Of a stretch of DNA of 32,328 nt, positions 25,987 through 32,328 are shown piece after piece. The notes beneath the pieces were generated by a model. The model was not told the origin of the DNA. It made no database searches and saw only the letters and a list, made by a program, of their open reading frames with translations. Position numbers and translations under genes: made by a program. This DNA is from Verrucomicrobiales bacterium. Lineage in GTDB: Bacteria; Verrucomicrobiota; Verrucomicrobiia; Limisphaerales; CAIMTB01. The stretch is taken from positions 1 through 32,328 of the forward strand of contig JADLFD010000089.1 of NCBI GenBank assembly GCA_020845805.1, in the 5' to 3' direction. How positions within the stretch are numbered: the stretch's first letter is position 1; every line of letters begins with the position of its first letter.

Positions 25987-26855
25987 AGGCTGGAACCTGG
26001 GCCACCGGGCGGGGGACCTCCCGCCGCACCGCCACCCGGATTTCCCCCGGAGCCCGAGCCCGAGCCGCCGGTGTTTCCACTGGGAGAACCTCCGGAGGAA
26101 CCGCCGGTGGACGAGGCGGACGTGCTGGCGGTGTCGGTGGTGTTGGTCGAGCCGTCGAGGAGGATGGGGACCACCGTCGTGATGACGGGAGGGAGCGGGC
26201 CACGGGACGCGTTCGGTTGCGCGAGGGCCTCCGCGTCGCTGAGGCCGGACCCGGCCTCGAGCTGCAGTTCGACCTTGATCGCCGCGGGCAGCGGGGTGGC
26301 GGCGGTGGCGGAGTCCCAGGTGGTCTGCCATTGGGTGCCGTCGTGGTAGAGGAGCGTGAGGGATTCGACCCCGTCGAGCACGGGTTCGTAGGCCGGCGAT
26401 TCGGTGACCGTGGCGAGCAGGTTGCGGGTCACGGCGCGGACGAGTTGCTTGCCGTGGGCGCGGTTGGTGGAAGGCAGGACGAGATAGGCGACTTTTTGGA
26501 CCTCAGGCCACGGGGTGAGATCGTCGAGCGTGGCGCTGGCGGTGAAGAGATCGGGGGTGACCTGACCGGGGAGGAGGGAGTTGGTGGGCACGGTGGCGAA
26601 GGCGCCCGACATCGTGGTGCCGGGGGGCACCAGACTGGCGAGGTCGCGGGTGACCAAGTTGAGGGCGCGCTGGACGGGGAGCGCGCTTTCGATCAGGCGG
26701 GTGGTGCGTTCGCGCAGGCGGAGAGCGGAGAAGAAGACGCCGTTGATGGCCACGAGCACCACGGCGCCCACGGTGATGGCCAGGAGGACCTCCAACAGCG
26801 TGAAGCCCGCCGCGCGGGGCGCGGGGTTCGACATGCTGGAGGAGGGCCGGTTCAT
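25983..26855 (-). CDS. gspJ: GspJ minor pseudopilin with Ser/Gly-rich tail
   Basis: 290 residues from ATG26855. Leader ends at Gly17 before FTLLEVLLAITVGAVVLVAI, with Glu5 of the mature chain conserved for assembly. The body has VQRALNLVTRDLASLVPPG and VLDGVESLTLLYHDG, and WPEVQKVAYLV lies between them. The C-terminal 55 or so residues are Ser/Thr/Gly/Pro-rich low-complexity sequence absent from typical GspJ. An upstream extension of the frame to 27071 lies inside gspI and is rejected. Belongs to the pseudopilus tip complex with GspI and GspK. Start is 23 bp after gspI; the end overlaps gspK by ATGA. Confidence 0.9.
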   Translation of the reverse strand: MNRPSSSMSNPAPRAAGFTLLEVLLAITVGAVVLVAINGVFFSALRLRERTTRLIESALPVQRALNLVTRDLASLVPPGTTMSGAFATVPTNSLLPGQVTPDLFTASATLDDLTPWPEVQKVAYLVLPSTNRAHGKQLVRAVTRNLLATVTESPAYEPVLDGVESLTLLYHDGTQWQTTWDSATAATPLPAAIKVELQLEAGSGLSDAEALAQPNASRGPLPPVITTVVPILLDGSTNTTDTASTSASSTGGSSGGSPSGNTGGSGSGSGGNPGGGAAGGPPPGGPGSSL

Positions 26856-26878
26856 GGATGGGCAACGTGGAGGCGGAG

Positions 26879-27334
26879 TCAGAGTCCGGCCAGGGTGGAA
26901 ACGCGGAGGTCGTACTCGCGGCCCTGGACCGTGTAATCGACGACCACGGTGACCAGGCGCATGGAGTCGATGGGCCACCATTCGGTGCGGACCGACCAGC
27001 GATACTCGGATTCCCCTTCGAGGACTGTGCCGCGGGTGGGGGCGGCGAGGCCCTGGCTGGCGGCGCGCCATTCGTTGAGGACGTTTCCAGCGACGCGCGC
27101 GGCGACGGTTTTACGTTGTCCGAGTTGTCCCGCCAGGCTGGCGACGCGAAGGGCTTCGAGAGCGACCGGGATCACGATGCCGAGAAGCGCGAGTGCGGCG
27201 AGGACTTCGGCCAGGGTGAAGCCCGCGGTGCGAGCGCGCCGGACGGTTCGGCCGCCGGCGACGAAGCCGGCCGGGCTCACGCGATGAGCGTGGGCCGCGG
27301 GAGCTTCGGGGCGAGGGTGGCCGGGAAAGTACAT
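26879..27334 (-). CDS. gspI: GspI minor pseudopilin
   Basis: 151 residues from ATG27334. Prepilin cleavage site is Gly38 before FTLAEVLAALALLGIVIPVAL. A 38-residue leader is long; GTG27280 would give a 20-residue leader and is a realistic alternative start. The mature part has RVAGNVLNEWRAASQGL and EYRWSVRTEWW, matching the GspI pattern of a short pseudopilin with a conserved A-x-N-x-L-x-E-W region. Position between gspH and gspJ agrees. Spacing is 20 bp from gspH and 23 bp to gspJ. It nucleates the pseudopilus tip in known systems. Confidence 0.9.
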   Translation of the reverse strand: MYFPGHPRPEAPAAHAHRVSPAGFVAGGRTVRRARTAGFTLAEVLAALALLGIVIPVALEALRVASLAGQLGQRKTVAARVAGNVLNEWRAASQGLAAPTRGTVLEGESEYRWSVRTEWWPIDSMRLVTVVVDYTVQGREYDLRVSTLAGL

Positions 27335-27354
27335 GGCGTGGCGGCGAGGTGGGG

Positions 27355-27990
27355 TTAGTAGGTGGCCCGGAGGACGGGTCGTTCCGTGCGCAGTTCGTAG
27401 GCCAGGCGATTGGTGGTTTGCACCAGCCAGAGGGCCTCCGTCTCGCCCCGGCGCAATTCAATCGAGTCCGGGCTGCGCGCATCGAGGTAGCCATCCGGGA
27501 GCAGTCGGATGGCGGGGAGCCCGGTCAGCGGGCGTTGGTCGAGTGTGGAACGTCGTGCGGTGAGCGTGGCGGTGCCGGGAGTGCTGAGCGACGAGAGCGT
27601 GCCGAAGACGCGGGAGACGGGCGGTTCGGTGATCCGGATTTCGAGGGTGTCCTCGATTTCGAACTCCAGCGCGCGCGTGTCCTCGTCCAGGTCGGCGGCA
27701 TACCCGGCGGCCATTTGGAGGCCATAGCGGCGGGCGGTGGGATCGAACCACAGGACCATGGGCACACCCTCGGTGACGGCGCGATTCTGGCCATAGCGCG
27801 CGAGGGACTGGAGTCGCCGCGCTTCGGAATCGAGGGCGCGCCCGCCGAAGAAGCGGCGGAGCGTGGGCAGGGCGGCGCCGAACCCGATGACGAGCAGCGC
27901 CATGACGAGGATGAGCTCGAGGAGCGTGAACGCGGCGGGCGATCGCGAGATCGCGGACTTAGCGGGTGAGTTGGAAGTTGGTGATGTCAT
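27355..27990 (-). CDS. gspH: GspH minor pseudopilin (Ala at -1)
   Basis: 211 residues from ATG27990, which lies 32 bp inside gspG. The N-terminal methylation motif is FTLLELILVMALLVIGFGAALP after Ala20, so the -1 residue is Ala, not the usual Gly. The following region, SEARRLQSLARYGQNRAVTEGVPMVLWFD, is the typical GspH/FimT pattern, and the rest is beta-rich. An ATG at 28017 is a further alternative start. GspH is thought to join the tip complex to the GspG shaft. The gene sits between the major pseudopilin and gspI, as in other T2SS loci. Confidence 0.88.
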   Translation of the reverse strand: MTSPTSNSPAKSAISRSPAAFTLLELILVMALLVIGFGAALPTLRRFFGGRALDSEARRLQSLARYGQNRAVTEGVPMVLWFDPTARRYGLQMAAGYAADLDEDTRALEFEIEDTLEIRITEPPVSRVFGTLSSLSTPGTATLTARRSTLDQRPLTGLPAIRLLPDGYLDARSPDSIELRRGETEALWLVQTTNRLAYELRTERPVLRATY

Positions 27991-28402
27991 CTTCCGTGCC
28001 GTCCTGTCCGTCCGCACCGGCGGAGGAGAGGTCGTAGGACGTGGTGTTGCGGCGGCCCGGGCATTCGTAGACGTAAGGGCGGTTCCAGGGGTCGGCGGGG
28101 ATATCCTTCAGGTAGGGACCCTTCCAGGTTTGGGAGTCGCGCGGCTGCTGGACGAGGTTGAGGAGACCGTCCTTGCCCTTCGGGTAGGAACCGTTGTCGA
28201 CCTCGTAGGCGTCGAGCGCGGTGGCGAACGACGCGAGCTGGGTTTTGGCGGCGGTGACGCGTGCCTGCTCGGTGCGGCCGGCGAACTTGGGCACGACGAT
28301 GGCGGCCAGGATGCCGAGGATGACGAGCACGAGGAGCAGTTCGATCAGCGTGAAGGCGAGGGAGGCAGGGCGTCGCCGGCGGGAAGGAGCGGGGATTCTC
28401 AT
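27959..28402 (-). CDS. gspG: GspG major pseudopilin (Ala at -1)
   Basis: 147 residues. A basic leader (SRRRRP) ends at Ala16, followed by FTLIELLLVLVILGILAAIV, with Glu5 conserved. The mature domain has the GspG pattern TQLASFATALDAYEVDNGSYP, GPYLKDIPADPWNRPYVY and a calcium-site loop SSAGADGQDGTEDDITNF near the C-terminus. Gly at -1 is nearly universal in this class; Ala is seen here and in gspH. ATG28402 is 22 bp after gspF. This is the main building block of the pseudopilus. No second gspG copy and no prepilin peptidase gene lie in the window. Confidence 0.95.
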   Translation of the reverse strand: MRIPAPSRRRRPASLAFTLIELLLVLVILGILAAIVVPKFAGRTEQARVTAAKTQLASFATALDAYEVDNGSYPKGKDGLLNLVQQPRDSQTWKGPYLKDIPADPWNRPYVYECPGRRNTTSYDLSSAGADGQDGTEDDITNFQLTR

Positions 28403-28424
28403 GCGGGGGGAGGTGGGGGTTGCG

Positions 28425-29768
28425 TTACTTGATGTAGTCCTGGAGCGTGAAGATGGGGATGACCATGCCGATGAAGATGGTGCCGATCATGCCGGCGATG
28501 AGGAACAGCATGAGCGGTTCGGCCAGGGCCACGGCGGTGCGCAATTGGCGATCAAGGTCGCCCTCGGTGAGGTCGGCGATGCGCACGAGTTCGCGGTCGA
28601 GCCGCGCGCTTTCCTCGGCGACGGCGATCATCTCCAGCGTGGCTCCGGAGAACAGCGCGGGACACTCGGCCAAGCTGGGCCCAAGGGCCTTCCCCTCTTT
28701 GACGCGGTCGATGGAGTTGGAGACCGCGTCGACGAGAATCTGATTTCCCAGCGAGCGGCGCGCGACATTGAGGCCGTTGATCAGGGGCACACTCGCGCCG
28801 AGCAGTGTGCCGAGCATGCGGCAGAAGCGCGCCATGGCGAACTGAGCCACCAGCGGTCCGACCACGGGCAGGCGCAGTATGACGCCCTCCCACGTGCGAC
28901 GGCCGGCAGGCGAAAGGAACCAGGTGCGGGCCAGCAGCAGGCCGACACCCAGTGCGAGCGCGACGAAGAGGCCGTAGGAACGGATCACCTCGCTCGCGGA
29001 AACGATGAGCTGCGTGAGCAGGGGAAGCCTCGCGCCGAAGCCGGCGAAGATGGTCTGGAATTTCGGGATGAAGAAGACCAGGAGGAAGACCAGCACTCCC
29101 AGCGCGAGGGTTAGCAGGATGACCGGGTAAAGCATCGCGGCGAGCACCTTGCCGCGGATCTCCTTCTCGCGCGCCTGGAAGTCGGCGATCTGGGCGAGCA
29201 CCACATCCAGGAAGCCACCGGCTTCGCCGGCCTCGACCATGGCCACGTAAACGCGTGGGAAAGTCTCGGGCGACTTGGCCATGGCGTCGGCCAGGGACAT
29301 GCCGTCGACGACACGGTCGTGGATTTCCTTCCACTTGGCGCGCGCCTGGGGTGCGCCGGCTTCCTTGTGCAGGATTACGAGCGCGCGGCTGAGCGGCACG
29401 CCAGCGGCCAGCAGGCTGGACAGCAGGCGCGTGAAATTCTCCAGCATGCGCGCCGTGATGCGCGGACTGCCGCCCAGGGAAAGGAGGGGGGACGACGCGG
29501 CCTCGGCGCGCGGCGCGGCGGGGGCCGTGGCGGAGCCAGGCGAATGGTGCTTGCCGTTGGGGACGGGCGAGGAGGCGGCGACGGGTGCCGGGTGCGAAGC
29601 GCGGGCGGCACGCGGGGTGCGCGCAGCGGCGTTCTGTTCGACGAGGCTGATCGGGCGCAGCCGTTGTTCGTCGATCCGACGCAAAGCTTCCTGGCGTCCG
29701 CCGGCTTCGATCTGCCCTTCGGCGATCGACCCGTCGGCCTGGAGTGCGCGGTATTGGAACGTGGCCAT
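28425..29768 (-). CDS. gspF: GspF inner-membrane platform protein
   Basis: 447 residues. The N-terminal segment (MATFQYRALQADGSIAEGQIEA) is followed by an Ala/Pro-rich linker at about 47-100. Two T2SSF repeats follow, at about 107-230 (FTRLLSSLLAAGVPLSRALVIL, VYVAMVEAGEAGGFLDVVL) and 310-435 (FCRMLGTLLGASVPLINGL, MIAVAEESARLDREL). Membrane helices lie near 210-235, 265-285 and 415-437 (LFLIAGMIGTIFIGMVIPIF). GspF couples the ATPase GspE to pseudopilus assembly. ATG29768 is 11 bp after gspE. The linker is longer than in typical GspF. Confidence 0.95.
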   Translation of the reverse strand: MATFQYRALQADGSIAEGQIEAGGRQEALRRIDEQRLRPISLVEQNAAARTPRAARASHPAPVAASSPVPNGKHHSPGSATAPAAPRAEAASSPLLSLGGSPRITARMLENFTRLLSSLLAAGVPLSRALVILHKEAGAPQARAKWKEIHDRVVDGMSLADAMAKSPETFPRVYVAMVEAGEAGGFLDVVLAQIADFQAREKEIRGKVLAAMLYPVILLTLALGVLVFLLVFFIPKFQTIFAGFGARLPLLTQLIVSASEVIRSYGLFVALALGVGLLLARTWFLSPAGRRTWEGVILRLPVVGPLVAQFAMARFCRMLGTLLGASVPLINGLNVARRSLGNQILVDAVSNSIDRVKEGKALGPSLAECPALFSGATLEMIAVAEESARLDRELVRIADLTEGDLDRQLRTAVALAEPLMLFLIAGMIGTIFIGMVIPIFTLQDYIK

Positions 29769-29779
29769 GGGCTGGCGGG

Positions 29780-31534
29780 TCAGTGGGCGGGCGTGGCGTT
29801 GGCCAGCATCTCGGCGGCGCTGTCACCGGCCTCGGTGCCCTGGGATTGTTCCTTGGTCACGCGAAGGACTTCCTCCGGTGTGGTGACGCCGGTGCGGACC
29901 AGTCGCCATCCGTCTTCGGCCAGGGAGCGCATGCCCCCCTTGCGTGCTGCCTCACGCAGGATATCGCTGGAGACATTCTTGAGGATGAGCCGCCGAAGCT
30001 CGTTGTCGGTGTCCATCCACTCGAAGACCGCGCGGCGTCCGTGGTAGCCGGTCTGCCGGCAGGCGCGGCAACCCACCGCGCGGTAGATCTTCGCCTCGCG
30101 CGGAATGCCGAGCTGCGCCTTGAACGCCTGGGCCGGCGTCGAGGTGTCCTCCTGCTTGCACTGCGGGCAGAGCACGCGCACGAGACGTTGGGCGAGCACG
30201 GCTTCGAGGGAGGACGCGACGAGATAGGGTTCGACCCCCATGTCGACGAGGCGGGTGAGTGCGCCGGGGGCGTCGTTGGTGTGCAGTGTGGAGAAGACGA
30301 GATGGCCGGTCAGGGATGCCTGCACCGCAATCTGCGCGGTTTCCTGATCGCGGATTTCGCCGACGAGCACGACGTCCGGATCATGCCGCAGGATGGAGCG
30401 GAGCCCGCGCGCGAAGGTGAGCCCAGCTTTCTCGGAGACCTGGATTTGATTGATGCCCTTGAGTTGGTACTCGATGGGGTCTTCGATGGTGATGATCTTA
30501 CGGACGGCGTCGTTGATCTCGTTGAGGGCGGTATAGAGCGTGGAGGTCTTGCCGCTGCCGGTGGGGCCGGTGACGAGGATGATGCCGTGGGGCAGTGCGA
30601 GCACCCGGCGGAAGGAGCGCAACTCGCGTTCGTCCATCCCGAGATCCTCCATCCCGCGCAGAGTGGAGCTCTGGCGAAGAAGGCGCAGCACCACGGCTTC
30701 GCCGTGCAGCATGGGGATGACCGAGACGCGGATATCGACCTCGTGGGCATCGACGCGAATCTTGATGCGGCCGTCCTGGGGCAACCGTTTCTCGGCGATG
30801 TTGAGATGGCTCAGGATCTTGACGCGCGAGACGATGGCGGGCTGGAACCGCTTGATCTGAGGCGGGACCGGGATTTCCTGGAGCACGCCGTCGATGCGGT
30901 AGCGGATGCGGAGTTCGTCCTCGAACGGTTCGAGGTGAATGTCGGAGGCGCGGAGTTCGATGGCGTCGCGCAGGACCTGATTGACGAAGCGGATGATCGA
31001 CGCGTCTTCGGCCGCATTGTCGAGGTTGGTGTCGTCGTCCTTGGAATCGTCCACCACCTCGAAGGGCGTCTCCTCCTCGAGCGTGTTGAGGGTGTCGGCC
31101 CCCACGCCGAGATGCTTCTTCATCTCGCGCAGGATGGCCTCGGTGGGGGCGAGCACCGGTTTGAGGCGGAGGCCGGTGACCGTCCGCAGCGTGTCGAGGC
31201 CCTGAGTGGCGAAGAGGCGGCTGGTGGCGACTTCGACGCATCCGTTGGTGCGACGCAGGGGCAGCAGTTCGTCGCGCAGGAGGAGACGGGCGGGGAACAG
31301 CGAGAGGACCTGCTTGTCGGGTTCCACGCCGTCGAGCGCGGTGAATTCGAGGTCGTATTCGCGGGCGAGCCAGCGGAGCACGTCGTCTTCCGAAGCGGGC
31401 GTCACCTCACCGCCCCGGAGACCGGGGCTTCCGCCCGATAGCGCGTCCGCGTCCCCAGGCGACAGTTGTCGCGCGGCGACCATGCGTTGCAGCAGGTCGG
31501 TCGGGGTCGAGGTGACGTTCTCGGGGTTGGCCAT
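29780..31534 (-). CDS. gspE: GspE secretion ATPase
   Basis: 584 residues. The N-terminal GspE-N region (about 1-150) precedes the hexameric ATPase: ASDIHLEPF, Walker A GPTGSGKTSTLY (about 322-333), ITIEDPIEYQL (Asp box), LRSILRHDPDVVLVGEIRD (Walker B), and TGHLVFSTLHTNDA (His box). A zinc-binding tetracysteine (CPQCK and CRACR, about residues 455-490) is present, as in GspE and PilB. It powers pseudopilus extension. ATG31534 is used; a 93-bp space separates it from the small secreted-protein gene upstream. It starts the conserved order E-F-G-H-I-J-K-L-M-C-D. PilB of a type IV pilus is the alternative, but GspK and GspC-like genes favour T2SS. Confidence 0.95.
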   Translation of the reverse strand: MANPENVTSTPTDLLQRMVAARQLSPGDADALSGGSPGLRGGEVTPASEDDVLRWLAREYDLEFTALDGVEPDKQVLSLFPARLLLRDELLPLRRTNGCVEVATSRLFATQGLDTLRTVTGLRLKPVLAPTEAILREMKKHLGVGADTLNTLEEETPFEVVDDSKDDDTNLDNAAEDASIIRFVNQVLRDAIELRASDIHLEPFEDELRIRYRIDGVLQEIPVPPQIKRFQPAIVSRVKILSHLNIAEKRLPQDGRIKIRVDAHEVDIRVSVIPMLHGEAVVLRLLRQSSTLRGMEDLGMDERELRSFRRVLALPHGIILVTGPTGSGKTSTLYTALNEINDAVRKIITIEDPIEYQLKGINQIQVSEKAGLTFARGLRSILRHDPDVVLVGEIRDQETAQIAVQASLTGHLVFSTLHTNDAPGALTRLVDMGVEPYLVASSLEAVLAQRLVRVLCPQCKQEDTSTPAQAFKAQLGIPREAKIYRAVGCRACRQTGYHGRRAVFEWMDTDNELRRLILKNVSSDILREAARKGGMRSLAEDGWRLVRTGVTTPEEVLRVTKEQSQGTEAGDSAAEMLANATPAH

Positions 31535-31571
31535 GGTGCCGGGGCGGCGGGTGGTTTGGGGTGGGTTGGGT

Positions 31572-31588
31572 ACGGGTGCCTATCCCGT
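31572..31588 (-). other. Short inverted repeat upstream of gspE
   Basis: ACGGG-N7-CCCGT, 38-54 bp before the gspE ATG within the 93-bp spacer. It could be a leader hairpin or operator. Short arms mean chance is likely; no promoter could be placed with confidence here. Confidence 0.2.
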
Positions 31589-31627
31589 GAGGGAAATCGA
31601 GATGATGGGCGAATCCCGGGCGCCGAC

Positions 31628-32188
31628 TCAGTCGAGCAACCCCATCAGCACGGCGGCGGCTTCCTGCCGGACCGAGAGCACTTTGCGCAGCTCGTCCTGG
31701 GCCTTGGCGAGATTCGCCTGCTTGGCCTTACGCGCGTCGCGGTACTTGGCCAGCTTGGTCTTGATCTCTTCCGCCGAGGCCTTGGCGTCGATGGCCTTCT
31801 GGAGTTCCTCCGCCTCGGGAAGCTGGGAACCGCCGAATCCGCCCGGACCCCCACCCCGATTGGCGCGTGCGCCCTCCTGACCGTCGTTGCCGCCGCCCTG
31901 GCGCTGCGGGCGCATCATGCCGAACCCGCCGCGGCCGGATCCGGCGTCGCGCCGCGCTTCGTTCACCTTGTTGACGCGTTCCTCGATGATCTTCCATTCG
32001 TCGTCGCCCTTGATATCGAGCACCTCGCGGTACCGTTCCATCATGCGCTGCCGCATCTGCTCGGGGTCGAAGTTCCCGCGACCGGGGCGTTCTTGGCCTC
32101 CACCGGTCTGTTGGGCGATGGCGGAAGGGGTGGCGAGCAACACGCTGGCGGCGATGCCAGCCAGGGTCAGGATCTGACGGAGATGCAT
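31628..32188 (-). CDS. Small secreted helical protein with Gly/Arg-rich middle
   Basis: 186 residues from ATG32188, predicted exported. The signal peptide is about 1-25 (ILTLAGIAASVLLATPSAIA), followed by a helical region (FDPEQMRQRMMERYREVL, then DDEWKIIEERVNKVNEAR). A Gly/Arg/Gln-rich stretch lies at about 80-120. A second long helical region (LQKAIDAKASAEEIKTKLAK to ELRKVLSVRQEAAAVLMGLLD) ends the chain. The helical layout recalls Spy/CpxP-type periplasmic proteins, but I cannot assign it to that family. The frame extends to 32239; ATG32188 is preferred because it starts a clean signal peptide. It precedes gspE by 93 bp and has a sigma-54-like promoter upstream, so it may be the first gene of the secretion operon. 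Function unknown. Confidence 0.75.
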   Translation of the reverse strand: MHLRQILTLAGIAASVLLATPSAIAQQTGGGQERPGRGNFDPEQMRQRMMERYREVLDIKGDDEWKIIEERVNKVNEARRDAGSGRGGFGMMRPQRQGGGNDGQEGARANRGGGPGGFGGSQLPEAEELQKAIDAKASAEEIKTKLAKYRDARKAKQANLAKAQDELRKVLSVRQEAAAVLMGLLD

Positions 32189-32220
32189 GTGATCAGGGAT
32201 TTGAGGGTTGGGGTGCGAGC

Positions 32221-32237
32221 GCCGGGGCAAACCCGGC
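32221..32237 (-). other. Leader hairpin of the first gene of the secretion set
   Basis: Perfect 6-bp GC stem GCCGGG/CCCGGC with a 5-nt loop, 33-49 bp before ATG32188 and downstream of the sigma-54-like promoter, so it would be in the 5' leader. No known riboswitch class is recognised. Confidence 0.3.
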
Positions 32238-32288
32238 ACGCCGGTGAGGATATTGGGCTCTCAGCCGACGCATGTTAGGCGTTAAGAG

Positions 32289-32303
32289 GCAGTTCCCATG
32301 CCA
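32289..32303 (-). promoter_or_regulatory. Candidate sigma-54 (-24/-12) promoter
   Basis: Minus strand reads TTGGCATGGGAACTGCC. The core TGGCAT-N5-CTGC matches TGGCAC-N5-TTGC with the GG and GC doublets correctly spaced. Predicted transcription start is near 32278, about 90 nt before ATG32188. Enhancer sites would lie beyond the window edge. The four-base inverted symmetry (GGCA/TGCC) means a protein-binding palindrome is another reading. Confidence 0.5.
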
Positions 32304-32328
32304 ACGCCCGGGTGAACGAGGGTCGGAA

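Overview
GC-rich bacterial DNA, most probably from a Verrucomicrobiota genome (Planctomycetota is the main alternative). Three things point there: a PSCyt2/DUF1549-DUF1553 secreted protein with a CxxCH motif, a secreted CotH-type kinase-like protein in an otherwise non-sporulation context, and a large type II secretion (T2SS) cluster with an unusual gene order and PilM/N/O-like assembly-platform proteins. Lineage is inferred from gene content only; no rRNA, tRNA, CRISPR array or insertion sequence was recognised.

Left part (1-3510): a REP-associated tyrosine transposase (RAYT) gene is followed directly by an array of about 103-bp palindromic repeats. A CotH-like protein gene with embedded EF-hands comes next, then a second array of the same repeat. 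The second array runs into the 3' end of the following minus-strand gene and supplies its stop codon.

3502-8136 (minus): an operon encoding a TonB-dependent outer-membrane receptor, a YfiR-family periplasmic protein and a CHASE8-HAMP-PAS histidine kinase. This resembles the YfiR/YfiN pair with the GGDEF output replaced by a kinase.

8356-11890 (minus): a tightly overlapping set encoding a small membrane protein, an M48 metalloprotease and the three 5-oxoprolinase subunits in the order pxpB-pxpC-pxpA. Divergent from it on the plus strand (12077-14989) is a solitary PSCyt2/DUF1553 protein with an inserted lectin-like segment.

15053-32188 (minus): one long, almost gapless gene set. In transcription order it holds a small secreted helical protein, gspE, F, G, H, I, J, K, L, M, a gspC-like gene, a secretin encoded as TWO proteins (an N-domain protein and a barrel protein, each with its own signal peptide), an NtrB-like kinase, a sigma-54-dependent NtrC-like regulator, and a four-helix membrane protein with a C-terminal Cys4 motif. 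Many junctions are ATGA overlaps, suggesting translational coupling. A good sigma-54 (-24/-12) promoter match lies just upstream of the first gene, which together with the sigma-54 activator near the end suggests an autoregulated secretion operon. No prepilin peptidase (GspO) or pilotin is in the window.

The most interesting item is the split secretin. The break falls inside the last KH-like N-domain, so each protein carries half of that domain and the two may reconstitute it in the periplasm.
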